A DNA stretch of 64,000 nt from Caldatribacterium sp964426875 (GTDB lineage: Bacteria > Atribacterota > Atribacteria > Atribacterales > Caldatribacteriaceae), in the NCBI GenBank assembly GCA_964426875.1, contig CAYRSB010000003.1, forward strand, positions 67,125 through 131,124, in the 5' to 3' direction. Below are positions 51,327 through 59,573 of the stretch, one piece after another. Position 1 is the first letter of the stretch. Each line of letters opens with the position of its first letter. Position numbers and translations under genes: made by a program. Under the pieces are notes generated by a model that saw only the letters and a program-made list of their open reading frames with translations, was not told the DNA's origin and did not search any database.

Positions 51327-51629
51327 ATGCAAGAACTCCCTCTCAGATGTAAGAACTGTAAGGCTCTCATCAGCCTTGAAGACGTCACAGAAATCGGTAT
51401 ATACAAAATCCCGGCCTATCGGGGTTCTGCATATATCCGTTACATCTGTCCGTATTGCCGCGACTTCGGTGAAGTTACCTTCAATCTGGAAAAGATCGAG
51501 GACGTGGCCAAGATTGTCAGAAAGCGCAGGAGAGAAACACCTCGTGGCCAGATAACCATAGATGAGGTTATCGAGTTCCACAGGGAACTCGAAAAACTCA
51601 AGAATGCCGATTTCCTGAAAGATTCCTGA
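51327..51629 (+). CDS. Small zinc-ribbon protein of unknown function
   Basis: The 100-residue protein has two CxxC pairs, CKNC at 8-11 and CPYC at about 40-43, which together make a zinc ribbon, and a lysine/arginine-rich helical C terminus. It is not a family I can name. AGAGGAGGAAGA precedes the ATG. It is the first gene of the operon with the sigma factor, so it may take part in the same regulatory or redox circuit; both nucleic-acid binding and zinc/redox sensing are possible. Confidence 0.65.
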   Translation: MQELPLRCKNCKALISLEDVTEIGIYKIPAYRGSAYIRYICPYCRDFGEVTFNLEKIEDVAKIVRKRRRETPRGQITIDEVIEFHRELEKLKNADFLKDS

Positions 51630-51640
51630 GGTTGGGTGTC

Positions 51641-52234
51641 ATGACGAAGACCAAAGAAGAGCAGAAAAGAATTTTTCAGGAACTCATCGCCCCAGAGCTA
51701 CCTGCTCTTTTCCGAACCGCTCTCCGTATGACCCGCAATAGGGAAGACGCCGAAGACCTGGTACAGGAGGCCATTACCAAAGCCTTCGCTGCCTTCGAGC
51801 GCTTCGAGGAAGGAACCAACTTCCGAGCCTGGATTTTCAAAATCCTCACCAATACTTTCATCAACAATTACTATCGTCTGCGGGATCGGCAGAAACTACC
51901 ATCTCTTGAGGAGATCGAAGAGGAAACTTCTTTTCAACCACCCTTTGAGGGGGTAACGCCTGAAGAAGCCCTCCTGAACACCCTCACTCGGGAAGACATT
52001 CTCCGAGCCATAGAATCACTCCCCCTGGAATTCCGTGCTGTCGTGGTACTCACCCTTGTGGAGGGCTTTTCCTATAAAGAAACTGCCGAAGTCCTTGACA
52101 TTCCCATCGGCACCGTGATGTCTCGCCTCCATCGGGGACGAAAGCTCCTCCAGAAACTTCTCTGGGAATACTCCACCCGAAAAACCAAAACGGAAAGGAA
52201 GAACGAGGAAGGATGGACTGCAAAGACCTGGTAG
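51641..52234 (+). CDS. ECF sigma factor, SigH/SigR-like
   Basis: The 197-residue protein has sigma region 2 (about 20-90) with ALRMTRNREDAEDLVQEA and TNFRAWIFKILTNTFIN, which closely follow the SigH/SigR group of actinobacteria, and sigma region 4 (about 125-180) with FRAVVVLTLVEGFSYKETAEVL and GTVMSRLHRGRKLL. It directs RNA polymerase to stress promoters. The ATG at 51641 follows GAGG by 9 bases. It overlaps the anti-sigma gene by 22 bp. Confidence 0.9.
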   Translation: MTKTKEEQKRIFQELIAPELPALFRTALRMTRNREDAEDLVQEAITKAFAAFERFEEGTNFRAWIFKILTNTFINNYYRLRDRQKLPSLEEIEEETSFQPPFEGVTPEEALLNTLTREDILRAIESLPLEFRAVVVLTLVEGFSYKETAEVLDIPIGTVMSRLHRGRKLLQKLLWEYSTRKTKTERKNEEGWTAKTW

Positions 52235-52440
52235 AAAAACTCTACTTCTACCTCGACCGGGAAGTCCTTACTGAAGAAGAGCGGGCGGCCATCGAAGAAC
52301 ACTTAGCGACATGTAGAAGGTGCTGTGAGCGTTACGAGTTTGAAAGCTTCCTTTGGGGCTTCGTGAAAGTCAACGGCCAGAACGACCATGTTCCTGAAAC
52401 CCTTCTGGCCCGAATAGAGAGCGTCATCGCCCAGTTCTGA
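52213..52440 (+). CDS. Zinc-binding anti-sigma factor (RsrA/ZAS type)
   Basis: This 75-residue protein carries an N-terminal cysteine (C3), then the ZAS motif HLATCRRC (HxxxCxxC, about 30-37) flanked by the usual YLDREVLTEEER segment. In RsrA these residues hold zinc and form a disulfide under thiol oxidation, releasing the sigma factor. The gene begins inside the sigma gene (22 bp overlap), the classic sigma/anti-sigma arrangement. Confidence 0.87.
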   Translation: MDCKDLVEKLYFYLDREVLTEEERAAIEEHLATCRRCCERYEFESFLWGFVKVNGQNDHVPETLLARIESVIAQF

Positions 52441-52449
52441 GGTGATACA

Positions 52450-53367
52450 ATGAACGAGTTTCGGAAAATTCCGGTGGAATCCTTAGTCAAAGCCCTTGTG
52501 GCGAGCTACAAGAAGACTCCTCGCATCACCTGCGTAGAGGAGAAAGAATTCCCCTCCCGGGAAAACGTCATCCGCATCACCGAAGAGTTGCGGGAGCTCC
52601 TCTTTCCGGGATATTTGGGTAATACCCGTCTCTGCTGGACCAACGTAGAGTACTTCGTGGGGCACAAGTTAGACCGTCTCTTCGGGGAATTGAGCAGAGA
52701 AATCGCTAAAGCCCTCCGAGGCGATCCCAAAGCCATGGAGGGGGTGTGCCTCTCCTGCGAAGACCAGGCCTGTCAGGAAACGGAGCGCTTTTTCGCCAAA
52801 CTCCCCCTCATCCGGGAGATGCTTGACGAGGACGTCCAGGCAGCCTTCGACGGAGACCCGGCAGCCAAAAGTATCGAGGAAGTTATTCTGAGTTACCCCT
52901 GCATCATAGCGATTTCCATTTACCGCATGGCCCACGAGCTCTTCGTACAGGGCATTCCCCTCATCCCCCGAATGATGACCGAATATGCCCACAGCATCAC
53001 CGGTATTGACATCCACCCGGGAGCGAAAATTGGCCGGAGCTTCTTCATCGACCACGGCACGGGTGTAGTCATCGGAGAAACCTGCGAAATCGGGGACAAC
53101 GTCAAAATCTACCAGGGAGTCACTCTGGGAGCTCTCTCCTTCCCCAAGGACGAGCGGGGCAAAATCATCCGGGGAAAGAAGCGACACCCCACCATCGAAA
53201 ACAACGTCACCATCTATGCCGGGGCCACCATTCTCGGCGGTGACACCACAATCGGCCAAGGAAGCGTCATAGGGGGCAATGTCTGGCTCACACACTCCAT
53301 ACCCTCCAACACCAAAGTTGTCATTGAGGAACCTCGCCTGAAAATCATCGAGAATCGTTCGCAATGA
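52450..53367 (+). CDS. cysE: Serine O-acetyltransferase (EpsC type)
   Basis: The 305-residue enzyme makes O-acetylserine, the first step of cysteine synthesis. The N-terminal half (about 1-190) is helical as in the EpsC/SrpH branch; the C-terminal left-handed beta helix has hexapeptide repeats beginning GIDIHPGAKIGRSFFIDHGTG with the catalytic histidine/aspartate pair, GETCEIGDNV and GVTLGALSF. It follows the anti-sigma gene by 9 bp. Placement in a thiol-stress operon suggests cysteine supply is raised under oxidation. Confidence 0.93.
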   Translation: MNEFRKIPVESLVKALVASYKKTPRITCVEEKEFPSRENVIRITEELRELLFPGYLGNTRLCWTNVEYFVGHKLDRLFGELSREIAKALRGDPKAMEGVCLSCEDQACQETERFFAKLPLIREMLDEDVQAAFDGDPAAKSIEEVILSYPCIIAISIYRMAHELFVQGIPLIPRMMTEYAHSITGIDIHPGAKIGRSFFIDHGTGVVIGETCEIGDNVKIYQGVTLGALSFPKDERGKIIRGKKRHPTIENNVTIYAGATILGGDTTIGQGSVIGGNVWLTHSIPSNTKVVIEEPRLKIIENRSQ

Positions 53368-54134
53368 ACCTCGTTTTCCACCTTCTCTTCTTCTCTGCCT
53401 GGGTGGGGAGTTTGATTCTCTTTCCTTCTCTATCGCGTTATGTTCTCTGGACATGGCTTTCGGTCTTTCTCTTCGTCGCCTTTCAATTCGCCCGCTTTTC
53501 CCGAAGAAGAGAGGCCAAAGTCCTACAGGCCACAGGTTATGGTCTTGTGGCCGCCCTCCACTACCCCTGCTTTGTCTGGTATTACAAGGCGCAACTGCGG
53601 CTCTCTCCCGAAGAGCAAAAAGAGCTCCTTTCTTGCTCCACCAAGAGGACTCGGGTTTCCCGTCCCAGTTCCCTTCTCTGTCCCTTCTGTCGGGTGGAAA
53701 TCGAGGGAGTTCTTGTAGCCCTTCCAGGAGGAGGAATAGGGGTGAGAAAAAGACCGGTCCTTTGCCCCCGCTGCCAGACCCGTCTTGACTCTTGCCGGTT
53801 CTGCCTTTTCTTTGAACCCGGCCGGGGACCATTTTCCTGGGGAGAGAACACAACGTCGGGGCGCTGCACCGTCCTCAAGAAGCACCAGCCGGTGGAAGAA
53901 ATCTGTAACCCACAGGTAGCCAAAAAGCTCAAAGAAATGGGATGGCATACCCTCTACGCAGGGCTTGCCATCCCCGATGCTTTCGAACCACCCTCGGCAT
54001 GCCGCTCTTTCCAGTTCGACGAAAAAAAGACCCTTCTCGAACGCTTACCGTGCATGGGGAGAGAGCGTTTCTTACTTCTCCGCCTCGAAGAGGAACTTCA
54101 CTCCCAACCCTCTTCGAGTTCCCTTTCTGGCTGA
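53364..54134 (+). CDS. Membrane protein with zinc-ribbon cysteines, unknown
   Basis: I do not recognise this 256-residue protein. It has two N-terminal hydrophobic stretches (about 4-25 and 27-44), then a soluble part with CPFC (about 108-111) and CPRC (about 133-136) followed by CRFC (about 143-146) and further cysteines, i.e. one or two zinc ribbons. It overlaps cysE by 4 bp (ATGA) and is the last gene of the sigma-factor operon. It may be a membrane redox or zinc sensor; this is a guess. Its 3' end overlaps the convergent ylbF-like gene by 37 bp. Confidence 0.6.
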   Translation: MNLVFHLLFFSAWVGSLILFPSLSRYVLWTWLSVFLFVAFQFARFSRRREAKVLQATGYGLVAALHYPCFVWYYKAQLRLSPEEQKELLSCSTKRTRVSRPSSLLCPFCRVEIEGVLVALPGGGIGVRKRPVLCPRCQTRLDSCRFCLFFEPGRGPFSWGENTTSGRCTVLKKHQPVEEICNPQVAKKLKEMGWHTLYAGLAIPDAFEPPSACRSFQFDEKKTLLERLPCMGRERFLLLRLEEELHSQPSSSSLSG

Positions 54135-54493
54135 GCAGCTGAGGAGGCGAAATCAAATCCCAAAAGAGAGCTCATCTCGTTGTTGATTTCCTGAAGGAGG
54201 GAAACGAGGTGGTCCTGTGCCTGAAAGTAAGCGAGAATAACCGGATGAGCCAGGGCTTTCTGGCGGGCTTTTTCAATGGCCGTGAAATCTTCATCCACAA
54301 GATCCCGCTGCAGAGCGAGACGACTCAAAGAGCGCTGCTCTTCCTCTAAGCGTTCAAGAAGCTGTAGAGCCTCGACATTTCGCGAAAGCATGGATCGGGT
54401 ACTCTCAAAATCCTGAAATGGTTGAGTGTTGGCAATCTGCTCGACGAGCGACCGAATGGCATCCTTCAGGGACTCAGGAAGAGACGTATTCAC
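54098..54493 (-). CDS. YlbF/YmcA family protein
   Basis: The 131-residue all-helical protein matches the YlbF/YmcA (com_ylbF) family: SLKDAIRSLVEQIANTQPFQDF at the start, the long middle helix, and AIEKARQKALAHPVILAYFQAQDHL near 85-110. In Bacillus such proteins guide RNase Y in mRNA maturation and affect competence and biofilms; here the role is unknown. GGAGG lies 8 bases before the GTG start. It stands alone behind its own promoter. Confidence 0.75.
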   Translation of the reverse strand: MNTSLPESLKDAIRSLVEQIANTQPFQDFESTRSMLSRNVEALQLLERLEEEQRSLSRLALQRDLVDEDFTAIEKARQKALAHPVILAYFQAQDHLVSLLQEINNEMSSLLGFDFASSAAQPERELEEGWE

Positions 54494-54520
54494 ATGACAC
54501 CTCCAAATTCTTTTCCTCCA

Positions 54521-54549
54521 ATTATAAAGTCTCTATCTAAAAATTTCCA
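54521..54549 (-). promoter_or_regulatory. Promoter of the YlbF-like gene
   Basis: On the minus strand TGGAAA (54549-54544, 4 of 6), 17 bp, and a perfect TATAAT (54526-54521) lie about 28 bp before the GTG start. Confidence 0.5.
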
Positions 54550-54621
54550 TCGTCCTTTGCGTTTCCTTTGAAAAACCCTGCTTCATGTGGAAATCACCTG
54601 AAAAGCCTCAAAACCGCAAAG

Positions 54622-54655
54622 AAAAAACCCCTGGGGCCTCTTCACCCCAGGGGTT
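54622..54655 (-). terminator. Terminator of the second sugar ABC operon
   Basis: An 11 bp perfect stem AACCCCTGGGG (54626-54636) / CCCCAGGGGTT (54645-54655) with an 8-base loop is followed on the minus strand by TTTTTTC. It lies 8 bp after the binding-protein stop codon. Confidence 0.85.
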
Positions 54656-54663
54656 GTGGAAGC

Positions 54664-55626
54664 TCAGAAGCTCTTTTCTGCCTCGCTGAGGTTATCTTTG
54701 GTGATGACTTTGGGCTCGATGTACAACAGAGGCTTCTCGGGCTGGACGTTTTCCCGGAGGTACTTGACGAGAATCTCAAAAGCTGTAGAGGCCTGCCTTC
54801 CGGGGAACTGCTCAATCGTGGCATCGAGGATGTCCTCTTCGATGAGCTTCAGCGCCTCAGGAAGGGCGTCAAACCCAACGGTGATGACTTCCTTCACGTC
54901 GAACTTACCGCTGGCCTCTATGGCCTGGATGGCTCCGAGAATCATCTCGTCGTTGGCCCCGAAAACGGCGTCAATTTGAGGGGTGCTCATGATGAAGTCT
55001 TCCATCACCTTCATGCCATCCTCACGACGGAAGTTGGCCGTCTGGGACTTCACGGTGATATTGGGGTACTGCTTGATAATTTCGTTGAATCCTGCACTAC
55101 GATCAATGGCCGGACCAGCTCCAGGAGTACCAGTAAGCTCAATGACCACACCTTTGGGTTCACCGTACTTTTCGGTGAGCTTCTCTACAATGAACCTTGC
55201 CGCCCTTCTTCCGCCTTCTACGTTGTCGGCACCCACGTGGCAGAGCACCTGAACCGGAGCCCCTTCTTTGATCCGTCGGTCTACGGTTACCACCGGGATA
55301 TTGGCCTTGTTGAGGGCCTCAACGCCGGGAATAACTGCTTCCACTTCAATGGGGACGAGGAGTACGCCATCAACTCCTTTGATAATCATGTCTTCGATGA
55401 TGGAGATCTGCTTGGAGACGCTGTTTTCTGCCTCTAAGGAGATGACTTCGATACCGCCGAGCTGTACCGCCTTATCCTTCACCGCTTGTTCCAAAAACGC
55501 AAACCAGGCGAAGGAGAGACTGGGGAAAGACAGACCGATGGTGAGGTCTTTCGCCCAGGCCAAAGACCCCAGCACCGAAAACACCACAAACGCCAAAACC
55601 ACAAACCCCAAAACGAGCTTCTTCAT
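54664..55626 (-). CDS. Sugar ABC transporter substrate-binding protein (ribose type)
   Basis: The 320-residue protein has a signal peptide (about 1-25, ending in LAWA) and the ribose/allose-type binding fold: TIGLSFPSLSFAW at the mature start, VDGVLLVPIEVEAV, HVGADNVEGGRRAARFI, and DAVFGANDEMILGAIQA. It is the last gene of its operon and is 81 bp from the permease gene. The sugar is unknown. The ATG at 55626 follows GAGGTTGAGGTG; the TTG at 55635 is less likely. Confidence 0.9.
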   Translation of the reverse strand: MKKLVLGFVVLAFVVFSVLGSLAWAKDLTIGLSFPSLSFAWFAFLEQAVKDKAVQLGGIEVISLEAENSVSKQISIIEDMIIKGVDGVLLVPIEVEAVIPGVEALNKANIPVVTVDRRIKEGAPVQVLCHVGADNVEGGRRAARFIVEKLTEKYGEPKGVVIELTGTPGAGPAIDRSAGFNEIIKQYPNITVKSQTANFRREDGMKVMEDFIMSTPQIDAVFGANDEMILGAIQAIEASGKFDVKEVITVGFDALPEALKLIEEDILDATIEQFPGRQASTAFEILVKYLRENVQPEKPLLYIEPKVITKDNLSEAEKSF

Positions 55627-55707
55627 GCACCTCAACCTCCCTCATGGATTATTTTCTCTCGATTCGAAGGATACAAAAACAGAAATTTCCTTTCCTTTCA
55701 CCTCCCC

Positions 55708-56688
55708 TCACACGGTTCTGAAGCGACGCTTGATTCGATCAAGGAGCACGGCAAAAATGACGATGACACCTTTGACGATCATCTGCCAGTAGGGCTGTAC
55801 TCCCAAAAGATTGAGGCCGTTAGACACTACACCGATGAGGAGGGCCCCGATAAGCGTTCCATACACCCCTCCTTCTCCCCCCATAAGGCTCGTTCCCCCA
55901 ATGACCACCGAAGCAATGACGTCAAGCTCATACCCCTGCCCGGCCACAAGCTCTCCCGAGTTCAGACGGGAAGTGAGAATGAGTCCGCTCAACCCGGCAA
56001 GAAAACCGAGAATGGTGAAGGCACTGATTTTGTACCGCTTTACCATGATACCTGAAAGGAGGGCCGCCTCCTCGTTACCACCGATGGCGTAAATGTACCG
56101 GCCGAATACGGTGCTTTTGAGGACAATCCCGGCCACCACCACACACCCCAGAAAAAGGATCACCGGAAAGGGTATGGGACCGACCATTCCCGCCCCGATG
56201 AAGCGAAAGGCTGGACTCATACCCGAGATGGGTTTCCCTTGGGCCACAAGAAGCGTGGCTCCCCGAAATATGCTCATCATCCCCAGAGTAACGATGAAGG
56301 GGTGCAGGCGTCCCTCAGTGGAAATAAAACCGTTGAGAAAGCCGATGCCACCACCGATAAGGAGCGGCACTACCACGCTCAAAAAGAGACTCCCACCCCA
56401 CTTTACCTGGAAACCGGCGGCGATGATACCGGTGAAGGCCACAATGGAACCCACCGAAAGGTCGATGCCCCCCAGAAGAATGACAAACGTCATACCCACG
56501 GCAATGACGCCGATAATGGAGACCTGCCGGATGACGTTGAGAACGTTGAGGGGGTGGAAAAAAACCGGAGTCAAGGCACCGAACATCACGAAAACCACGA
56601 TGAAGGCCAGGAGAATGCCAACCCTGTCCCAGAAGACGAAAAACTTTTGCAGGACCTGAGAACCCTTTTCTTCAGCTAACACTGGCAT
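55708..56688 (-). CDS. Sugar ABC transporter permease (RbsC-like)
   Basis: This 326-residue membrane protein has about nine helices and the BPD_transp_2 signatures LLGGIDLSVGSIVAFTGI (about 70-87), GFLNGFISTEGRLHPFIVTLGMMSI (about 115-140) and VIASVVIGGTSLMGGEGGVYG (about 250-270). A single permease is encoded, so the channel is probably a homodimer, unlike the first ABC operon. It overlaps the ATPase gene by 17 bp. Confidence 0.92.
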   Translation of the reverse strand: MPVLAEEKGSQVLQKFFVFWDRVGILLAFIVVFVMFGALTPVFFHPLNVLNVIRQVSIIGVIAVGMTFVILLGGIDLSVGSIVAFTGIIAAGFQVKWGGSLFLSVVVPLLIGGGIGFLNGFISTEGRLHPFIVTLGMMSIFRGATLLVAQGKPISGMSPAFRFIGAGMVGPIPFPVILFLGCVVVAGIVLKSTVFGRYIYAIGGNEEAALLSGIMVKRYKISAFTILGFLAGLSGLILTSRLNSGELVAGQGYELDVIASVVIGGTSLMGGEGGVYGTLIGALLIGVVSNGLNLLGVQPYWQMIVKGVIVIFAVLLDRIKRRFRTV

Positions 56689-58186
56689 ACTCTTCTCTCC
56701 TTCCCAGAGCCAACCTCAGGACGGCCTCTTTGGTAGCCTCTTCCTTGTACAGCTCGCCGACAATTCTTCCCTCTCGCATGACGAGAATTCGGTCGCTCAT
56801 GGCCAGAACCTCCGGAAGTTCTGAAGACACCATGATGATGGAGGCCCCCCGCTCCAGGAGGCGGTTCATGAGATGGTAAATCTCCACCTTTGCTCCTACA
56901 TCGATTCCCCGGGTGGGCTCGTCAAAAAGGTAGATATCACACTTGCGGGCAAACCACTTTCCCAAAACCACCTTCTGCTGGTTGCCCCCCGAAAGGTACA
57001 TAACCTTCTGATAGAGGGAAGGAGTTTTGATGTTCATATGGCTCACCATGTCTTGGGCAATGGCCCGAAGACGCAGGTCGTTGACGAATCCCCGCACCGA
57101 GACCGAGGGAAGAATGGGTAATCCCAGGTTATCCAGAACCGAGAGCAAGAGGACCAGTCCCTGGACCTTTCGCTCCTCGGGGAGAAGGGCTATGCCATGG
57201 TTGATGGCATCGAGGGGAGAGCGAATCTCGACCTCCCGGCCCCGGACGTAAATTCTCCCTTCATCAATGGGGTCCACGCCGTATATGGCCCGTAGAAGCT
57301 CAGTTCTCCCCGAGCCTACCATTCCCGCGATGCAGAGGATTTCCCCCTTCCTCAGGGTGAAGCTTATGTTCTCAAGCACACCCCTTCGGGTAAGCCCCTC
57401 CACCCGCAGGACCTCTTCTCCAGCGGTGTGCACCACCCGGGGAAATTTCTCCACCACTTCTCGCCCTACCATCATCCGGATAAGGTCCTCCATGCTCACA
57501 TCCTGAACATCTCTTGTAGCGATGTGGTGGCCATCCCGCAAAACCGTCACCCGATCGCAGACCTCATAGATTTCCTCCAAGCGGTGGGAGATGTAGACGA
57601 TGGTGACACCCTCGCTCTTCAGGAACTTAATGATGCGGAAGAGGCCCTCGATTTCCTTCTGGGCGAGGGTTGCCGTCGGCTCATCCATGATGAGGACCTT
57701 CGCCTTGTGGGATAGGGCTTTGGCAATCTCGACCACCTGCTTTTTGGCCACCCCCAGGTCCCGCACCTTGGCATCTACATCGATGTCCACGTCCAAAAAA
57801 CGCATGAGTTCCTGGGCTTCTTTTCGAACCCGATTCCAGTCTACAAAAACACCCCGTCGCACGAAGTGGTGTCCCATGAAGATGTTCTCTGCCACGGTGA
57901 GGGCGGGAATGAGGTTAAACTCCTGATAGATGGCGGCAATGCCATGACGAAGAGCCTCATGAGGGTTCAAAAAGTTGACCGGCTTCCCCTCAAAGAAGAC
58001 CTCCCCCGAGGTCTTCTGGTACACCCCCGTCACAATCTTGATGAGGGTCGATTTCCCTGCCCCGTTTTCCCCCACCAGGGCGTGCACCTCACCCCGCCGG
58101 ATGGAGAACGTCACCTCGCTCAGGGCCACAACCCCGGGAAAACGCTTGGTAAGATTCTCGAAATGGAGAATGGGCGTATCTTCCAT
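56672..58186 (-). CDS. Sugar ABC transporter ATP-binding protein (RbsA-like)
   Basis: The 504-residue protein has two ABC domains: the first with GENGAGKSTL (about 40), a DLGVAKKQVVEIAKA signature variant and VLIMDEPTATL; the second with GMVGSGRTELLRA, YLSGGNQQKVVLGKW and YLFDEPTRGID. It energises ribose-type uptake. I choose ATG 58186, 4 bases after the stop of the cupin gene, as the start of the conserved part; a TTG 21 bp upstream is possible. Translation is probably coupled to the cupin gene. Confidence 0.93.
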   Translation of the reverse strand: MEDTPILHFENLTKRFPGVVALSEVTFSIRRGEVHALVGENGAGKSTLIKIVTGVYQKTSGEVFFEGKPVNFLNPHEALRHGIAAIYQEFNLIPALTVAENIFMGHHFVRRGVFVDWNRVRKEAQELMRFLDVDIDVDAKVRDLGVAKKQVVEIAKALSHKAKVLIMDEPTATLAQKEIEGLFRIIKFLKSEGVTIVYISHRLEEIYEVCDRVTVLRDGHHIATRDVQDVSMEDLIRMMVGREVVEKFPRVVHTAGEEVLRVEGLTRRGVLENISFTLRKGEILCIAGMVGSGRTELLRAIYGVDPIDEGRIYVRGREVEIRSPLDAINHGIALLPEERKVQGLVLLLSVLDNLGLPILPSVSVRGFVNDLRLRAIAQDMVSHMNIKTPSLYQKVMYLSGGNQQKVVLGKWFARKCDIYLFDEPTRGIDVGAKVEIYHLMNRLLERGASIIMVSSELPEVLAMSDRILVMREGRIVGELYKEEATKEAVLRLALGRREEYASVS

Positions 58187-58190
58187 CAGC

Positions 58191-59393
58191 TCAAACCCGA
58201 GGACCAAAGTGCTTGAGCATCACAAGATTCTCTTTGTCGCTCTCGTTGATGACGGCGACGCCACTCCGTGCCGCCTCACAGGTGACAAAGAGCTCGTCCT
58301 TCGTCATCTCTCCAAAGCGAATGAGAGTGGGTGTTTCGATGTCGAGGACTCCGAACTTCCCATGCCCCTGGATGACGATGAGACCATACGGTCCCTCTTC
58401 CTTGACGGTGACACGACAGCCGGGAAATACGGTGAGCTCTTTGGCAGCAAAGTCCTCGGAATTATACACCACCCAGTACTCCTCATACCCCTCGGCCCGC
58501 ATCTCTTCAAGGGACCTCACCGGCTTCGGCTCAAGATAATGGTGGGCGAAGAAATCCGGGTCTACGTTGGCCTCCCAGTCCAAAAGACCCACGATGTACT
58601 CCAGGTCGTCTCTGTGCTCGGGGGGAACATCTTTCACCACAAGGTCCCAGGGCATGTACCTGTCCCATACGATATTCTGGAAGGTAGAGAAAACGTCCGA
58701 GGCTTTCTGGGGCTCATACGTCAGGAGGGATCCAGGGGCATGGAGGATCCCGGGCTGTACGATCCATCCAGTTCCCAGCTTCAGCTTGTACGCCCGGGAG
58801 AGATAGAGGATGCCATTGTCACCCTTGTCCCACATCTCCAAGCATCGGATAATGTCCTCCTTCTTCGTTCCAGGATTGAGCCCGAAAAAGGTATAGGGGA
58901 AGTATCCCCCGTGATCGTTGAGCTGTCTGGGAAAGTAGTACCCCTCAGGCTTCCCCACTCTCCCCACCCGCTTGGCCTTGTCGTCGTCATGGTGCAAGTG
59001 GTGGAAGAGAGGGTTCATATTGTCGAAGAACTTGGCAAACATCGGCCATCCACCGTGTTTTTCCATCATCGCCTTGCCTACGATGCGGTCTCCCGAAAGT
59101 TCTATGGCATCCCGAAGGAGGATTTTCTCTGTCTGCCCTCCATCCTCCACATAGATGTAGCTCAATCCCTCATCAGGAAGGGTCTCCGGACCGTTATCTG
59201 CCTGAACGGTGGAGGCAAACCACCGCTCGTCGATACCTCCCCGGTGGACACCGAAAGCGTAGTAGTCGTCGGGATGAAGTTTAAGTCTCCTTCCGGGAAT
59301 GCAGAACGACCGGGGCACCCAAGTGGGAAAAAGGCGCAAAACTCCCTGTCCCTTGTTGAGAGCAATATCAAGCCACTCTTTCATTGTCCCCAT
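58191..59393 (-). CDS. Large cupin-fold protein, possible sugar isomerase
   Basis: This 400-residue protein is rich in beta strands and has features like class I mannose-6-phosphate isomerases: HHLHHDDD (about 130-137, likely metal ligands), GWIVQPGILHAPGSLLTYEPQ near 200-220, and a C-terminal cupin-like barrel with GLIVIQGHGKFGVLDIETPTLIRFGE (about 335-360). I infer a metal-dependent sugar or sugar-phosphate isomerase, but the family is not named with confidence. It is the first gene of the second sugar ABC operon, so its substrate is probably the imported sugar. AAGGAAGGAG precedes the ATG. Confidence 0.65.
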   Translation of the reverse strand: MGTMKEWLDIALNKGQGVLRLFPTWVPRSFCIPGRRLKLHPDDYYAFGVHRGGIDERWFASTVQADNGPETLPDEGLSYIYVEDGGQTEKILLRDAIELSGDRIVGKAMMEKHGGWPMFAKFFDNMNPLFHHLHHDDDKAKRVGRVGKPEGYYFPRQLNDHGGYFPYTFFGLNPGTKKEDIIRCLEMWDKGDNGILYLSRAYKLKLGTGWIVQPGILHAPGSLLTYEPQKASDVFSTFQNIVWDRYMPWDLVVKDVPPEHRDDLEYIVGLLDWEANVDPDFFAHHYLEPKPVRSLEEMRAEGYEEYWVVYNSEDFAAKELTVFPGCRVTVKEEGPYGLIVIQGHGKFGVLDIETPTLIRFGEMTKDELFVTCEAARSGVAVINESDKENLVMLKHFGPRV

Positions 59394-59462
59394 AACTCTA
59401 TCTCCTTCCTTTCAGGTCTTTGTCAAAAAGCATATCGCAAAGCTGACGAAAAATCCATTGAT

Positions 59463-59468
59463 AACGTT
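59463..59468. promoter_or_regulatory. Possible LacI-family operator, operon side
   Basis: AACGTT within GATAACGTTTGCC lies 70 bp before the cupin gene in the divergent control region. The same core with a similar right flank (AACGTTGCC) recurs exactly 90 bp away near the lacI gene, so the pair may be operators of the LacI-family regulator, which usually bind palindromes with a central CG. Confidence 0.35.
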
Positions 59469-59527
59469 TGCCTTAAAACTATCACACGGTGTTACCTCTG
59501 TCAACGGTGGTCTTTTCGTCATCAAAG

Positions 59528-59536
59528 TGCTATAAT
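59528..59536 (+). promoter_or_regulatory. Extended -10 promoter of the LacI-family gene
   Basis: TGCTATAAT is a perfect extended -10 box (TGn plus TATAAT). It stands 37 bp before the ATG. No clear -35 is found at 17 bp, as is usual for extended -10 promoters. Confidence 0.6.
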
Positions 59537-59552
59537 TTCCGTAGTTTTAGAA

Positions 59553-59558
59553 AACGTT
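59553..59558. promoter_or_regulatory. Possible LacI-family operator, regulator side
   Basis: AACGTT within GAAAACGTTGCC lies between the -10 box and the start of the LacI-family gene. It repeats the core seen at 59463-59468. Binding here would give autorepression. Confidence 0.35.
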
Positions 59559-59573
59559 GCCAAAGGAGCGGCC

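Noticed and set aside
52669..53853. 394-codon minus-strand open frame
   Set aside because: Antisense to cysE and the zinc-ribbon gene; low-complexity translation.
57975..59573. Upstream extension of the LacI gene frame
   Set aside because: The part before 59574 is antisense to the ABC ATPase and cupin genes; the LacI domain begins with a good site at 59574.
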